64,000 nt of DNA, from positions 9,858,001-9,922,000 of the forward strand of contig NZ_CP034539.1 in assembly GCF_003963535.1 (NCBI RefSeq), given 5' to 3'. Under the pieces are notes generated by a model that saw only the letters and a program-made list of their open reading frames with translations, had not been told where the DNA came from and made no database searches. The translations under genes and the position numbers were made by a program. This document shows positions 57,438 to 64,000 of the stretch, piece by piece. Position 1 is the stretch's first letter, and each line of letters starts with the position of its first letter. Origin of the DNA: Streptomyces cyaneochromogenes (lineage in GTDB: Bacteria; Actinomycetota; Actinomycetes; Streptomycetales; Streptomycetaceae).

Positions 57438-59060
57438 TCAGTCCTCGGGCACCCGGAAGGTGTCCAGGGCGACGTCCAGGGCCTCCCGGTTGCCGGCGTC
57501 GTCCCAGTCGGCCGCCGAGGTCGTCCAGCGCAGTGAATAGCCGCGGTGTTCGCCGATGAGGAAGCCGCGGCCGAAGGTACGGACACGGGTGCCGTCGTCG
57601 TCGGCGAGCCACTGGATGTCGGCGGCCTCGTAGCCCCGGTATGTGGTCCCGTCGATGTCACCGACGCGCTCGTAGCCGACCCCGGCACCCTTCAGCCCCG
57701 GCTCGACGTCGTCGCGCCAGACGGCGACGGGGTCCGGGCCCACGCGCTCGCTGTAGGTCACCGCGAGCGTGCGGGGATCTCCTTCCGCGCCGAACACCAC
57801 CCGGTACGCCAGGTCGGAGGCGCGCGTCGTGCGCAGGGGCTTCCAGCCCTGGGGGAGGGCGACCGAGAAGCCCTCCGGCGACTTGTACGTCCGGAAGCCT
57901 TCGGGCAGAGCGTTGCCCGAGGGGGACGCGGTGGGCGGCGGGTTCTTCGTCGCCTCCTTCGTGGGGGACGGGGTGGGCTCTGCGGTGGGGGCCGGGCTCG
58001 TGGGGACCTGACTCGTGGGGGCCGGGCTCGTGGGCTGCTTCGCGGAGGTCGACGGGGTCGGTGCCGCGCCGGCCGCCGAGGAACCTCCGTCGTCCTCCCG
58101 GCCGTTGGTCACCACCAGGACCGCGGCCGCGACGGTGACCACGGCGAGAGCGGTGCCGACGACCATGGCGCGTCTGCCCCATCCCGGGCCCGCGGTGTAC
58201 AGGCCACTCGGCCGGCGACGCGGCGTTGCCTGCAGGGGTGCCTCGGGGTCCTCGTTGAGGACGCGCACGAACGCGTCGCGGATCACCGGTCTGCTCAGCC
58301 GTTCCCGCGAGTCCTTGCGCAGCAGCCCCTGCACGGCCTGGGTGAGCGGACCGGCACGCACCGGGGCGCGCAGCGGAAGCCGGTCCACCCCCTTCAGCGT
58401 GGCCTCGGGCCGGTCCCGTTCCCGGTACGGCGGGCGCCCCTCGACCATCGTGTAGAGGATCGCGCCGAGCGCCCACAGGTCGGACGCCGGCCCGATGCGC
58501 TCGTCGCGGGCCTGTTCCGGCGACGCGTACGACGGCGCCGCCACCCGGGGCGCCAGGGTCGCGCCGGCCAGGCCGAAGCCGGTGACGACGACGGAGCCGT
58601 CGTCGTGCACGAAGACCTGGCCCGGGCTCAGTTCGCCGTGCGTGATGCCCGCGACGTGCGCGGCCTCCAGCACGTCGAGCAGCTCCAGGCCGATGCGGGC
58701 GGCCCGTACGTAGTTGAACGTGCCCTGATGGGTGAGCAGTTCACCCAGAGGCATGGCCTCGATCCACTCGGTGACGATCCACAGGCTCCCGGACTCCTCG
58801 ACGGCCTCCAGGACGGTGGCGACCCGGCCCGGACGCAGCAGCCCCATCCGTTCGGACGTCCGCAGGATCCGGGAGGTCGCCCGGCGCCTGTCGTCCGGGC
58901 AGGGGTCGTCGGGCAGCCCGATCTGGGTCAGCAGGCAGGGACGTTGGGTCTCGATGTCCTCGCCGTAGTAACTGACGCGATTCGTCTCGCGATGGACGAC
59001 ATCGACGAGCCGGTACCTTCCCGCGATCAACTCGGCTGTGGAGACGCGCGCCTTTACCAT
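57438..59060 (-). CDS. Membrane-anchored Ser/Thr pseudokinase
   Basis: The 540-residue protein has a kinase-like fold at about 15-275, a single membrane span about 299-317 (VVGTALAVVTVAAAVLVV), a Ser/Thr/Pro linker about 320-395 and an extracellular domain about 395-540 (TYKSPEGFSVALPQGWKPLR). The catalytic text is degenerate: no Gly-rich loop, no VAIK Lys, HRD is HGE (141-143), DFG is GFG (161-163). Only the C-lobe frame ASPEQARDERIGPASDLWALGAILYTMVEG is well kept. It probably binds nucleotide or partner proteins without phosphorylating. ATG 59060 is preceded by GAGGG at good spacing. Confidence 0.88.
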   Translation of the reverse strand: MVKARVSTAELIAGRYRLVDVVHRETNRVSYYGEDIETQRPCLLTQIGLPDDPCPDDRRRATSRILRTSERMGLLRPGRVATVLEAVEESGSLWIVTEWIEAMPLGELLTHQGTFNYVRAARIGLELLDVLEAAHVAGITHGELSPGQVFVHDDGSVVVTGFGLAGATLAPRVAAPSYASPEQARDERIGPASDLWALGAILYTMVEGRPPYRERDRPEATLKGVDRLPLRAPVRAGPLTQAVQGLLRKDSRERLSRPVIRDAFVRVLNEDPEAPLQATPRRRPSGLYTAGPGWGRRAMVVGTALAVVTVAAAVLVVTNGREDDGGSSAAGAAPTPSTSAKQPTSPAPTSQVPTSPAPTAEPTPSPTKEATKNPPPTASPSGNALPEGFRTYKSPEGFSVALPQGWKPLRTTRASDLAYRVVFGAEGDPRTLAVTYSERVGPDPVAVWRDDVEPGLKGAGVGYERVGDIDGTTYRGYEAADIQWLADDDGTRVRTFGRGFLIGEHRGYSLRWTTSAADWDDAGNREALDVALDTFRVPED

Positions 59061-59221
59061 GGCCATCCCTCGTTGAACCCCTGGCTCTCATTTCTCACAG
59101 GAAGTACGAGAGACGCGACGGGAAGCGTTCAACGAAATCCTCAACTAAAGGCCTCCTCTTTTCATTTGTTTCTTACGCGTGAGTAAGCAGTGGAAAACAC
59201 ACGGGAATTGAGCCGGAGCGG

Positions 59222-60277
59222 TCAGCTAAGGCCGAAATCCGCCGCCCAGCGCAGCACGTCCGAGGTCGTCGCGTTGCCCCCGCACACGACCAGCCCGAGC
59301 CGAGCGCCCTCCCCGACCCGTTCCAGCACGCGCCGGGCCGCGGGCAGCAGACAGCCGGTGGCCGGCTCGGTCCACAGCTTGGCGTGTTCGGCGAGGTCGA
59401 GCACACCCCGCACCGCCTCCCGGTCCGGGACCACGAGCACCTCGTCGACCAGAGCGGACACATGGTCGTACGTCAGCTGCGACACGCTCGGCGCGCTCAG
59501 GGTGGTCACGATCGACGACAGCTCCACCGGCACCGGCCCGCCCGTCGCCAGTGCCGCGGACATGGCCTCGGCGCCCTCGGTCTCCACACCCCAGATCCGC
59601 ACGCCCGGCCGACGGGCCCGCAGCGCCACCGCGACGCCCGCGATGAGCCCACCGCCGCCGACACTGACGAGTACGTCCGTGAGCTCACCGGCATCGTCGG
59701 CGAGCTCCAGCCCGACGGTGCCCTGCCCGGCGATCACCAACGGGTCGTCGAAGGGGTGGACGAGCGTCAGCCCTTCGTCCCGCAGCCGTGTGACCAGTGA
59801 GAACGCGCCGTCCATGTCGTCGGTCAGGCGAACGCAGGCTCCGGCTTCCCGGGCGATCCCGACGGCTCGGGCGGGCGCCGAACGCGGCATCACCACGGTG
59901 GCCTTCACATCGAGGACGGCGGCCGTCATCGCCAGGGCGATCCCGTGGTTGCCGCCGCTGACCGCCACGACCCCGGCGGCGCGCTGGGCGTCGCTCAGCG
60001 AGAGCAGCTTCGCCGTCGCCCCACGGGCCTTGAACGAGCCGGTGCGCTGGAGCAGTTCGAGCTTCGCCGTGACCGGAACGCCGAGCAGGTCCGTGAGGCC
60101 CGGGCTGGGTACGGTCGGGGTGGGTACGACGTGTCCGGTGATGAGGTCGGCCGCGGCTTCGACGTCGGAGATCCCGATCAAGGCAGGCACCTTTCCGGCG
60201 CGGGGCAGGTCCTCCGCGCCGCTTCGCACCATGACGCCGGAGGCGACCGCGGTCAACCCGGCCACGCGGCGGGCCAT
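59222..60277 (-). CDS. Threonine/serine dehydratase (PLP fold II)
   Basis: The 351-residue PLP enzyme has the lysine motif GSFKARGATAKLLSL (Schiff-base Lys), the substrate loop VAVSGGNHGIALAM, and the phosphate-binding loop VSVGGGGLIAGVAVAL. It deaminates threonine or serine to a 2-oxo acid plus ammonia; without a regulatory ACT domain it is the catabolic or serine racemase-like type. The start ATG 60277 has GGAGGTGAG about 12 nt upstream; ATG 60232 (MVRSGAEDL) is a possible alternative closer to the usual length. It is 42 bp after the prenyl synthase on the same strand. Confidence 0.87.
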   Translation of the reverse strand: MARRVAGLTAVASGVMVRSGAEDLPRAGKVPALIGISDVEAAADLITGHVVPTPTVPSPGLTDLLGVPVTAKLELLQRTGSFKARGATAKLLSLSDAQRAAGVVAVSGGNHGIALAMTAAVLDVKATVVMPRSAPARAVGIAREAGACVRLTDDMDGAFSLVTRLRDEGLTLVHPFDDPLVIAGQGTVGLELADDAGELTDVLVSVGGGGLIAGVAVALRARRPGVRIWGVETEGAEAMSAALATGGPVPVELSSIVTTLSAPSVSQLTYDHVSALVDEVLVVPDREAVRGVLDLAEHAKLWTEPATGCLLPAARRVLERVGEGARLGLVVCGGNATTSDVLRWAADFGLS

Positions 60278-60319
60278 GGCGACCCGTCGCTCACCTCCGT
60301 ACGGCGGTGGACCGAGCCC

Positions 60320-61429
60320 TCACAGATCGCGCCGCACGAGGAAGTCGATCAGCGACCTCAGCTCGCCGGCGGCCCTGGCCTCCAGCGGCACATCGGCGAG
60401 AGCCGCCTCCGCGGCGGCCACTTGGCGCCGCGCCTCGGCGAGCGCGGCCGAGCGGCCGCCCAGCTCCTCGATCAGCGCGGCCGCGGCGGCGGGGTCGGCG
60501 GCCGACTCCAGCAGTGGTGCCAGAGGGCCGGCGGCGGGGGAGTCGAGCGCGGCCAGGACGGGGAACGTCTTCTTCCGCTCCCGCAGATCGCCGTGCACGG
60601 GCTTGCCGGTGACGGTGGGGTCGCCCCAGATGCCCAGCAGATCGTCGACCACCTGGAAGGCGACGCCCAGATGCCGTCCCGCACGGTCGAGGGCGGCGAC
60701 GGAAGCGGGCGGCGCACCGCCGAGCAGAGCGCCCAGCGCGGCCGCGCAGCCCAGCAGCGAGCCCGTCTTGTGCTCGGCCATCGCCCGGTACTCGTCCGGC
60801 CGTACCCGTTCCGGCCCCGTCCACGGGCGCGTGGCGAACAGCAGGTCGTCGGCCTGCCCGCGCACCAGGTCCTGCAACGCCTCGGACAGCAGCCGTACCG
60901 CCTGCGGGCCGGCCGGGGCCATGGCGAGCGTCTCCACGGCGAGCGCGAACAGCGCGTCCCCCGCGAGGACGGCGGGCCCGGTGCCGTACGCCTGCCACAC
61001 GGTGGGGCGGCCACGCCGGGTCGTGTCGCCGTCCATGATGTCGTCGTGCAGCAGGGAGAAGGCGTGCACCAGCTCCACCGCGACGGCCCCGGGTACCCCG
61101 GCATGCCCGCGAGCGCCGGCCGACTCGGCCCCGAGCACGGCCAGTGCCTGCCGTACGCCCTTCCCGCCGGAGGCGGCGGCCGGCGCGCCGCCCACCTCGC
61201 ACCAGCCGAAGGAGTACGCGGCCATCTCGCCGACCCAGGGGTGCATCCGCCCCACGGCGTCGCGCAGAGCCGGCCGTACCAAGGCGCGGCAGCGGTCCAG
61301 GACCTGGCGGGCGTCCGCAGGTGTGTGCGTCGACGGAGCGGGCTGGTGGGTGTCCGCCGGTGCGGGCGTCGGCAGGGTGACCTGACGGGCGTCGAACGGC
61401 GTCCGGACCGCCGAAGGCAACGCCGTCAC
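60320..61429 (-). CDS. Polyprenyl synthetase with Pro/Ala/Thr-rich N-terminal extension
   Basis: The 369-residue trans-prenyltransferase has the first Asp-rich motif LLHDDIMDGD (D129-D133), the second FQVVDDLLGIWGD, GGKGVRQALAVLGAE and AEHKTGSLLGCAAALGAL. The first 40 residues (TPAPADTHQPAPSTHTPADA) are disordered and unusual; a similar tail and MAAYSFGWCEVGG occur in prenyl synthases annotated as family 2 encapsulin cargo. It would make C15-C25 prenyl diphosphates from IPP. GTG 61429 overlaps the stop of the TPR gene by 4 bp, so the two are coupled. No carotenoid or terpene cyclase gene is adjacent. Confidence 0.85.
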   Translation of the reverse strand: MTALPSAVRTPFDARQVTLPTPAPADTHQPAPSTHTPADARQVLDRCRALVRPALRDAVGRMHPWVGEMAAYSFGWCEVGGAPAAASGGKGVRQALAVLGAESAGARGHAGVPGAVAVELVHAFSLLHDDIMDGDTTRRGRPTVWQAYGTGPAVLAGDALFALAVETLAMAPAGPQAVRLLSEALQDLVRGQADDLLFATRPWTGPERVRPDEYRAMAEHKTGSLLGCAAALGALLGGAPPASVAALDRAGRHLGVAFQVVDDLLGIWGDPTVTGKPVHGDLRERKKTFPVLAALDSPAAGPLAPLLESAADPAAAAALIEELGGRSAALAEARRQVAAAEAALADVPLEARAAGELRSLIDFLVRRDL

Positions 61430-62520
61430 CGTGCGGCCTCCGCCCCGGCGCCCGCCACGGCCATCCGCGCACCGTACGGCTTCTGCGCCGCGTCTTCGCC
61501 GATGCCGAACTCCTCCTGCGCCCGAGCCACCATCGCCCGCGCGTGCCGCAACCCGATCCGCTCCAACACCCCTGCCAGCTCGGCCAGTTCGGCGGCGGTC
61601 TCGGCACGATCGCGGCCCAGCCGGGCCCGTGACTTGACCAGCCCGAGCCGGGACAGTGCCTCCCCGCGGGGCTCGCTCATGGCGCGGAACTCCGCGAGCG
61701 CCTGCTCGTACAGGGCGCGGGCCTCGGCGTAACGCCCGGCGCGGTAGAAGACGTTGCCGCGCATCTTGTGGTTGTAGGCCAGCGCGCTGGAGAGCTTCAT
61801 GGCGCGGCATGTGGTCTCCGCCTCGGACAGCAGGGCCAGCGCCCGCTCCGTGTCGCCGTCCCGGACGGAGACGATGTCGGCCAGCCCGCGCAGCGCCCAG
61901 GCGTGACCGCGCCGGTCCTCGGCGCGTGCGGCGATCTCGGCCGCTTCCTCGAACAGCGCGTACGCGGTGTCGTACGACCCGGTGTTGCGGTGGATCTGGG
62001 CGATGCCCTCCAGCGCCCACACCGTGTGCCGCGCCTCGCCGCGCCGCCGGGCCTCGGCCAGCAGCTGTTCGTGCAGCCGGTGCACGGCGTCGTAGTCGCC
62101 CTGGATCCGGCCGGTCTCCGCGAGCCCGGCCAGCGAGTAGCCGCGTACGACGATGTCGCCGCCGAGCTCGCCGAGGTCCGCCGCGAGCTGCAGCAGTCGC
62201 CGGGCCAGCGGGAACGCGCCGCGCTGCCGGGCCAGGGTGCCGCCGCTCCACAGCGCCCAGGCCATCGCCCCGGTGTCGCCGGCCTCCCGCGCGGCGCGGT
62301 AGCTGGCCTTCCACGCCCGGTCGGCGTCCCCGACCTGCCCCAGTCGGCGGTGCGCCTCGGCGACCGCGAGCCCCGAACGCGCCGCCTCGCCGTGCTGCCC
62401 GGCCCGCTCGGCAGCCTCCAACTGCTCGGTGCCGGCGGCCAGTACGTCGCTCAGCGAGGAGTTGACGGACAGGGTGGTCAGGGCGCCCTGGTACTCCGGG
62501 GCGAATGCCTTGCCGTACAT
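61426..62520 (-). CDS. TPR-repeat protein
   Basis: The 364-residue helical protein is made of about seven to eight tetratricopeptide-like repeats from residue 25 to 320: GEAARSGLAVAEAHRRLGQVG, MAWALWSGGTLARQRGAFPLA, TVWALEGIAQIHRNTGSYDTA, AWALRGLADIVSVRDGDTERA, AYNHKMRGNVFYRAGRYAEAR. It has no enzyme motif and probably scaffolds protein contacts. It is first of an operon with the prenyl synthase (4 bp overlap). The promoter region carries a striking phased TATA array (62538-62581). ATG 62520 (MYGKAFAPEYQG) has GAGAGG 5 nt upstream; an ATG ten codons upstream lies inside the array. Confidence 0.8.
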   Translation of the reverse strand: MYGKAFAPEYQGALTTLSVNSSLSDVLAAGTEQLEAAERAGQHGEAARSGLAVAEAHRRLGQVGDADRAWKASYRAAREAGDTGAMAWALWSGGTLARQRGAFPLARRLLQLAADLGELGGDIVVRGYSLAGLAETGRIQGDYDAVHRLHEQLLAEARRRGEARHTVWALEGIAQIHRNTGSYDTAYALFEEAAEIAARAEDRRGHAWALRGLADIVSVRDGDTERALALLSEAETTCRAMKLSSALAYNHKMRGNVFYRAGRYAEARALYEQALAEFRAMSEPRGEALSRLGLVKSRARLGRDRAETAAELAELAGVLERIGLRHARAMVARAQEEFGIGEDAAQKPYGARMAVAGAGAEAAR

Positions 62521-62537
62521 GTATGCCTCTCGATCCG

Positions 62538-62581
62538 GTATACACGCCATCTATACGCTGCGTGTATACATGGGCGGTATA
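62538..62581 (-). promoter_or_regulatory. Phased TATA operator array upstream of the TPR/prenyl synthase operon
   Basis: GTATACACGC (62538-62547) and GCGTGTATAC (62560-62569) are perfect inverse copies with a 12-bp spacer. TATA occurs at 62539, 62552, 62565 and 62578, exactly 13 bp apart. Such an A/T-rich, evenly spaced set in a GC-rich genome is likely to be an operator for an oligomeric regulator or a phased -10 cluster. It begins 18 bp before the ATG. Confidence 0.65.
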
Positions 62582-62597
62582 GTGCGTCGAAAACCAG

Positions 62598-62618
62598 CCC
62601 TGGCCCAGAGGGCCAGGG
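62598..62618 (-). terminator. Leftward terminator after the AIM24 gene
   Basis: A 9-bp perfect stem (CCCTGGCCC with GGGCCAGGG) around AGA; on the minus strand it is followed by CTGGTTTTCG. It sits 106 bp after the AIM24 stop and just upstream of the TPR promoter. Confidence 0.65.
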
Positions 62619-62723
62619 CATCATCCGCGGACGATCACCTGCTGTTGTTCATCTCTTGTCGATCAAGACGTCGGCGAGGCGGACGGGGTTGCTCGTGAGG
62701 CGCAGATCACCTCGCGGAGGGCG

Positions 62724-63401
62724 TCAGTGCTGCTGAGCCTTCTGCGGCGTCGCCTCGCTCGGCCGTATGACGACATGGCCGTGACCCTGCAGCATCAGCT
62801 GCACGGCCTCACCGGAGCCGCCGCGCAGCATCGAGCCGAGGGACTGGGAGCGGTGCAGCGAGGTCTGCAGCCCGGCGGTCCAGCCGACCACGGCGTCCGT
62901 GTCGACGTACACCGGGTACTCGGGCGAGACCGGGATCACCAGGGGGTTGCCCTCGCAGACCAGCCCCAGCCGGCCCTGGCCCGTGAAGACGCTGTTGAAC
63001 AGGCCGCCACCGGCGATGCCCGACCCCTTCACGGTCGCGATCCGGTACGACAGCGACGCGTCGAAACACAGCACGTTGCGGCCGTTGACCGTGAACTCGT
63101 CACCGGGGTCGACGTCGACGATGAAACAGTTCTGCGCCTCGTGCGCGAACCAGGCCTCGCCGTGCCCGCGCACCGCCATCAGCGGCAGCCCCTCACCGGT
63201 CACCGCGCGCTTGAGCATGCCGCCCACGCCCTGGCTCTTGCGCTCGAACTGGAGGTTGCCGCGGTAGGCGATCATCGCGCCCTGGCGGGCGTGCATCTCA
63301 CCGTTCACCGCGTACTTGACGCACTTGGGGTTCTCGATCGTCATGCCCGGCGCCGCGGCCGGCTGGACCATGTGCTCGCTGGAAAAGAGGTCACCCTTCA
63401 T
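62724..63401 (-). CDS. AIM24 family protein
   Basis: The 225-residue protein has the AIM24/TRAP-like beta-rich fold: VKYAVNGEMHARQGAMIAYRG, GLPLMAVRGHGEAWFAHEAQN, EFTVNGRNVLCFDASLSYRI and GLVCEGNPLVIPVSPEYPVYVDTDAVVGWTA. Bacterial AIM24 proteins are numerous and of unknown function; some are linked to membrane stress. It has no signal peptide. ATG 63401 (MKGDLFSSEHMVQPA) is the start. It lies 72 bp downstream of the CAP-domain gene on the same strand and may be cotranscribed with it. Confidence 0.87.
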   Translation of the reverse strand: MKGDLFSSEHMVQPAAAPGMTIENPKCVKYAVNGEMHARQGAMIAYRGNLQFERKSQGVGGMLKRAVTGEGLPLMAVRGHGEAWFAHEAQNCFIVDVDPGDEFTVNGRNVLCFDASLSYRIATVKGSGIAGGGLFNSVFTGQGRLGLVCEGNPLVIPVSPEYPVYVDTDAVVGWTAGLQTSLHRSQSLGSMLRGGSGEAVQLMLQGHGHVVIRPSEATPQKAQQH

Positions 63402-63472
63402 GGGGGCATCCTGTCCCGGACGGTCCCGCTCCGGCCAGATCGCGGTGTGCCGCGGTCGCGGCCCTCGCGGGC

Positions 63473-64000
63473 TCACGCGCCGAAGAGTTGGGTCCAGTAC
63501 GTGCCCGCCGGGCCGCCGCCGGCGAAGCCGATCCCTATGTGTGTGAAGTCCCGCTTGAGGATGTTGGCGCGGTGGCCCGGGCTGTTCATCCAGCCCTCCA
63601 CGACCTCGGCGGCGGAGCGCTGACCGCACGCGATGTTCTCGCCGATCATGCGCATGCGGGATCCCGCGGCGGCCGCCCGGTCCCAGGGCTGGGTGCCCTC
63701 GGGCGAGGTGTGGGAGTAGAAGGCCCGCGCGGCCATGTCGGTGCTGTAGGCCTGCGCGGCGGCGCCGAGCGCGGGATCGCCGGCCAGGGGACGCAACCCC
63801 GCCCGGGCCCGCTCCCGGTTGGTGAGGTCGACGACCTCCGCCGCGGTGCGCGACAGGTCGCCCGGCGTGAGGGGCCTGGCCCACAGGGCCGTCCAGTACG
63901 TGTCGCCCGAGCGGCCGCCCCTGACGTACGCGAGCGCGGCGTGGGTGAACGCCGGGTCGTGCAGGGTGCGGCGGGGCTGCTCGGTGCGCAGGCAGTACGC
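63473..64000 (-). CDS. CAP-domain (SCP/PR-1-like) protein, tandem domains, cut by window end
   Basis: The 175 visible codons are the C-terminal part of a protein that starts beyond the window. A first CAP domain ends with RRTLHDPAFTHAALAYVRGG and TYWTALWARP. A second complete CAP domain follows (about 120 residues: VVDLTNRERARAGLRPLAGD, YSTDMAARAFYSHTSPEG, RMIGENIACGQRSAAEVVEG, MNSPGHRANILKRDFTHIGIGF, TYWTQLFGA). The CAP cavity His and Glu (SHTSPEG, GENIACG, PGHRANIL) are present in the second copy. Bacterial CAP proteins are usually secreted; the signal peptide would lie outside the window. Function is unknown. Confidence 0.85.
   Translation of the reverse strand, partial: AYCLRTEQPRRTLHDPAFTHAALAYVRGGRSGDTYWTALWARPLTPGDLSRTAAEVVDLTNRERARAGLRPLAGDPALGAAAQAYSTDMAARAFYSHTSPEGTQPWDRAAAAGSRMRMIGENIACGQRSAAEVVEGWMNSPGHRANILKRDFTHIGIGFAGGGPAGTYWTQLFGA

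Noticed and set aside
59190..61385. A 731-codon rightward open frame over the threonine dehydratase and prenyl synthase genes
   Set aside because: Its translation is Ser/Arg/Pro-rich noise, and the minus strand carries two enzymes with intact motifs.

Overview
The window reads as a 64 kb piece of a Streptomyces chromosome. GC content is very high and third codon positions are mostly G or C. Only two genes contain a TTA leucine codon. Many transcripts look leaderless. The gene content is characteristic of the genus: tyrosinase melC1-melC2, popR with clpP3-clpP4, a streptophobe-type membrane protein beside a DUF6777-type protein, a GH19 chitinase behind DasR-type repeats, and a 2-methylisoborneol-type operon with its encapsulin. 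No rRNA, tRNA, CRISPR array, insertion sequence or phage was seen, so this looks like ordinary chromosome with scattered niche genes.

Layout. 0-9.4 kb: GNAT fragment, deaminase, MFS exporter/MerR pair, a decayed epimerase gene, small stress and membrane proteins, a duplicated secreted protein, an N-truncated ArsR-SRPBCC gene, and a DGPF/ECF42 sigma pair. 9.4-16.1 kb: urea ABC transporter urtABCDE (leftward, with a GlnR-like box), a cytosolic AmiC-like binding protein and a MarR regulator. 16.3-23.4 kb: GntR regulator, dicluster ferredoxin, three-part SsuABC/TauABC-like transporter, and a large AprA-like flavoprotein fused to HEAT repeats. 23.4-32 kb: chitinase, three small redox/VOC enzymes, sphingomyelinase, adenosine deaminase, DinB protein, a LysR/aldo-keto reductase pair and a gene remnant. 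32-37.4 kb: a bldA-type TTA gene, kinase, streptophobe, DUF6777 and RsbW-like genes. 37.5-39.3 kb: popR facing clpP3-clpP4. 39.4-41.2 kb: epoxide hydrolase and VOC protein. 41.2-45.7 kb: a SGNH lipoprotein, then methyltransferase, terpene cyclase and family 2B encapsulin in one leftward operon. 45.8-54.8 kb: alcohol dehydrogenase, VOC, RNase H, tyrosinase, flavin monooxygenase, Tat-exported cholesterol-oxidase-like enzyme, aldo-keto reductase and a DUF6328-like protein. 54.8-64 kb: a putative DNA-binding protein with its own repeat array, serine hydrolase, a membrane pseudokinase, threonine dehydratase, a prenyl synthase/TPR pair behind a phased TATA array, AIM24, and a tandem CAP protein cut by the window edge.

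The strongest candidates for unusual biology are four. First, the GntR-ferredoxin-ABC-flavoprotein/HEAT operon, which looks like an AprAB-type redox pair tied to an uptake system. Second, the encapsulin-terpene operon, whose cyclase has an unusually short N terminus and an altered aspartate-rich motif, together with a distant prenyl synthase that carries a cargo-like N-terminal tail. Third, a transmembrane pseudokinase. Fourth, a ClpP4 whose catalytic histidine is replaced by glycine. Several clear operator-like arrays are reported separately.
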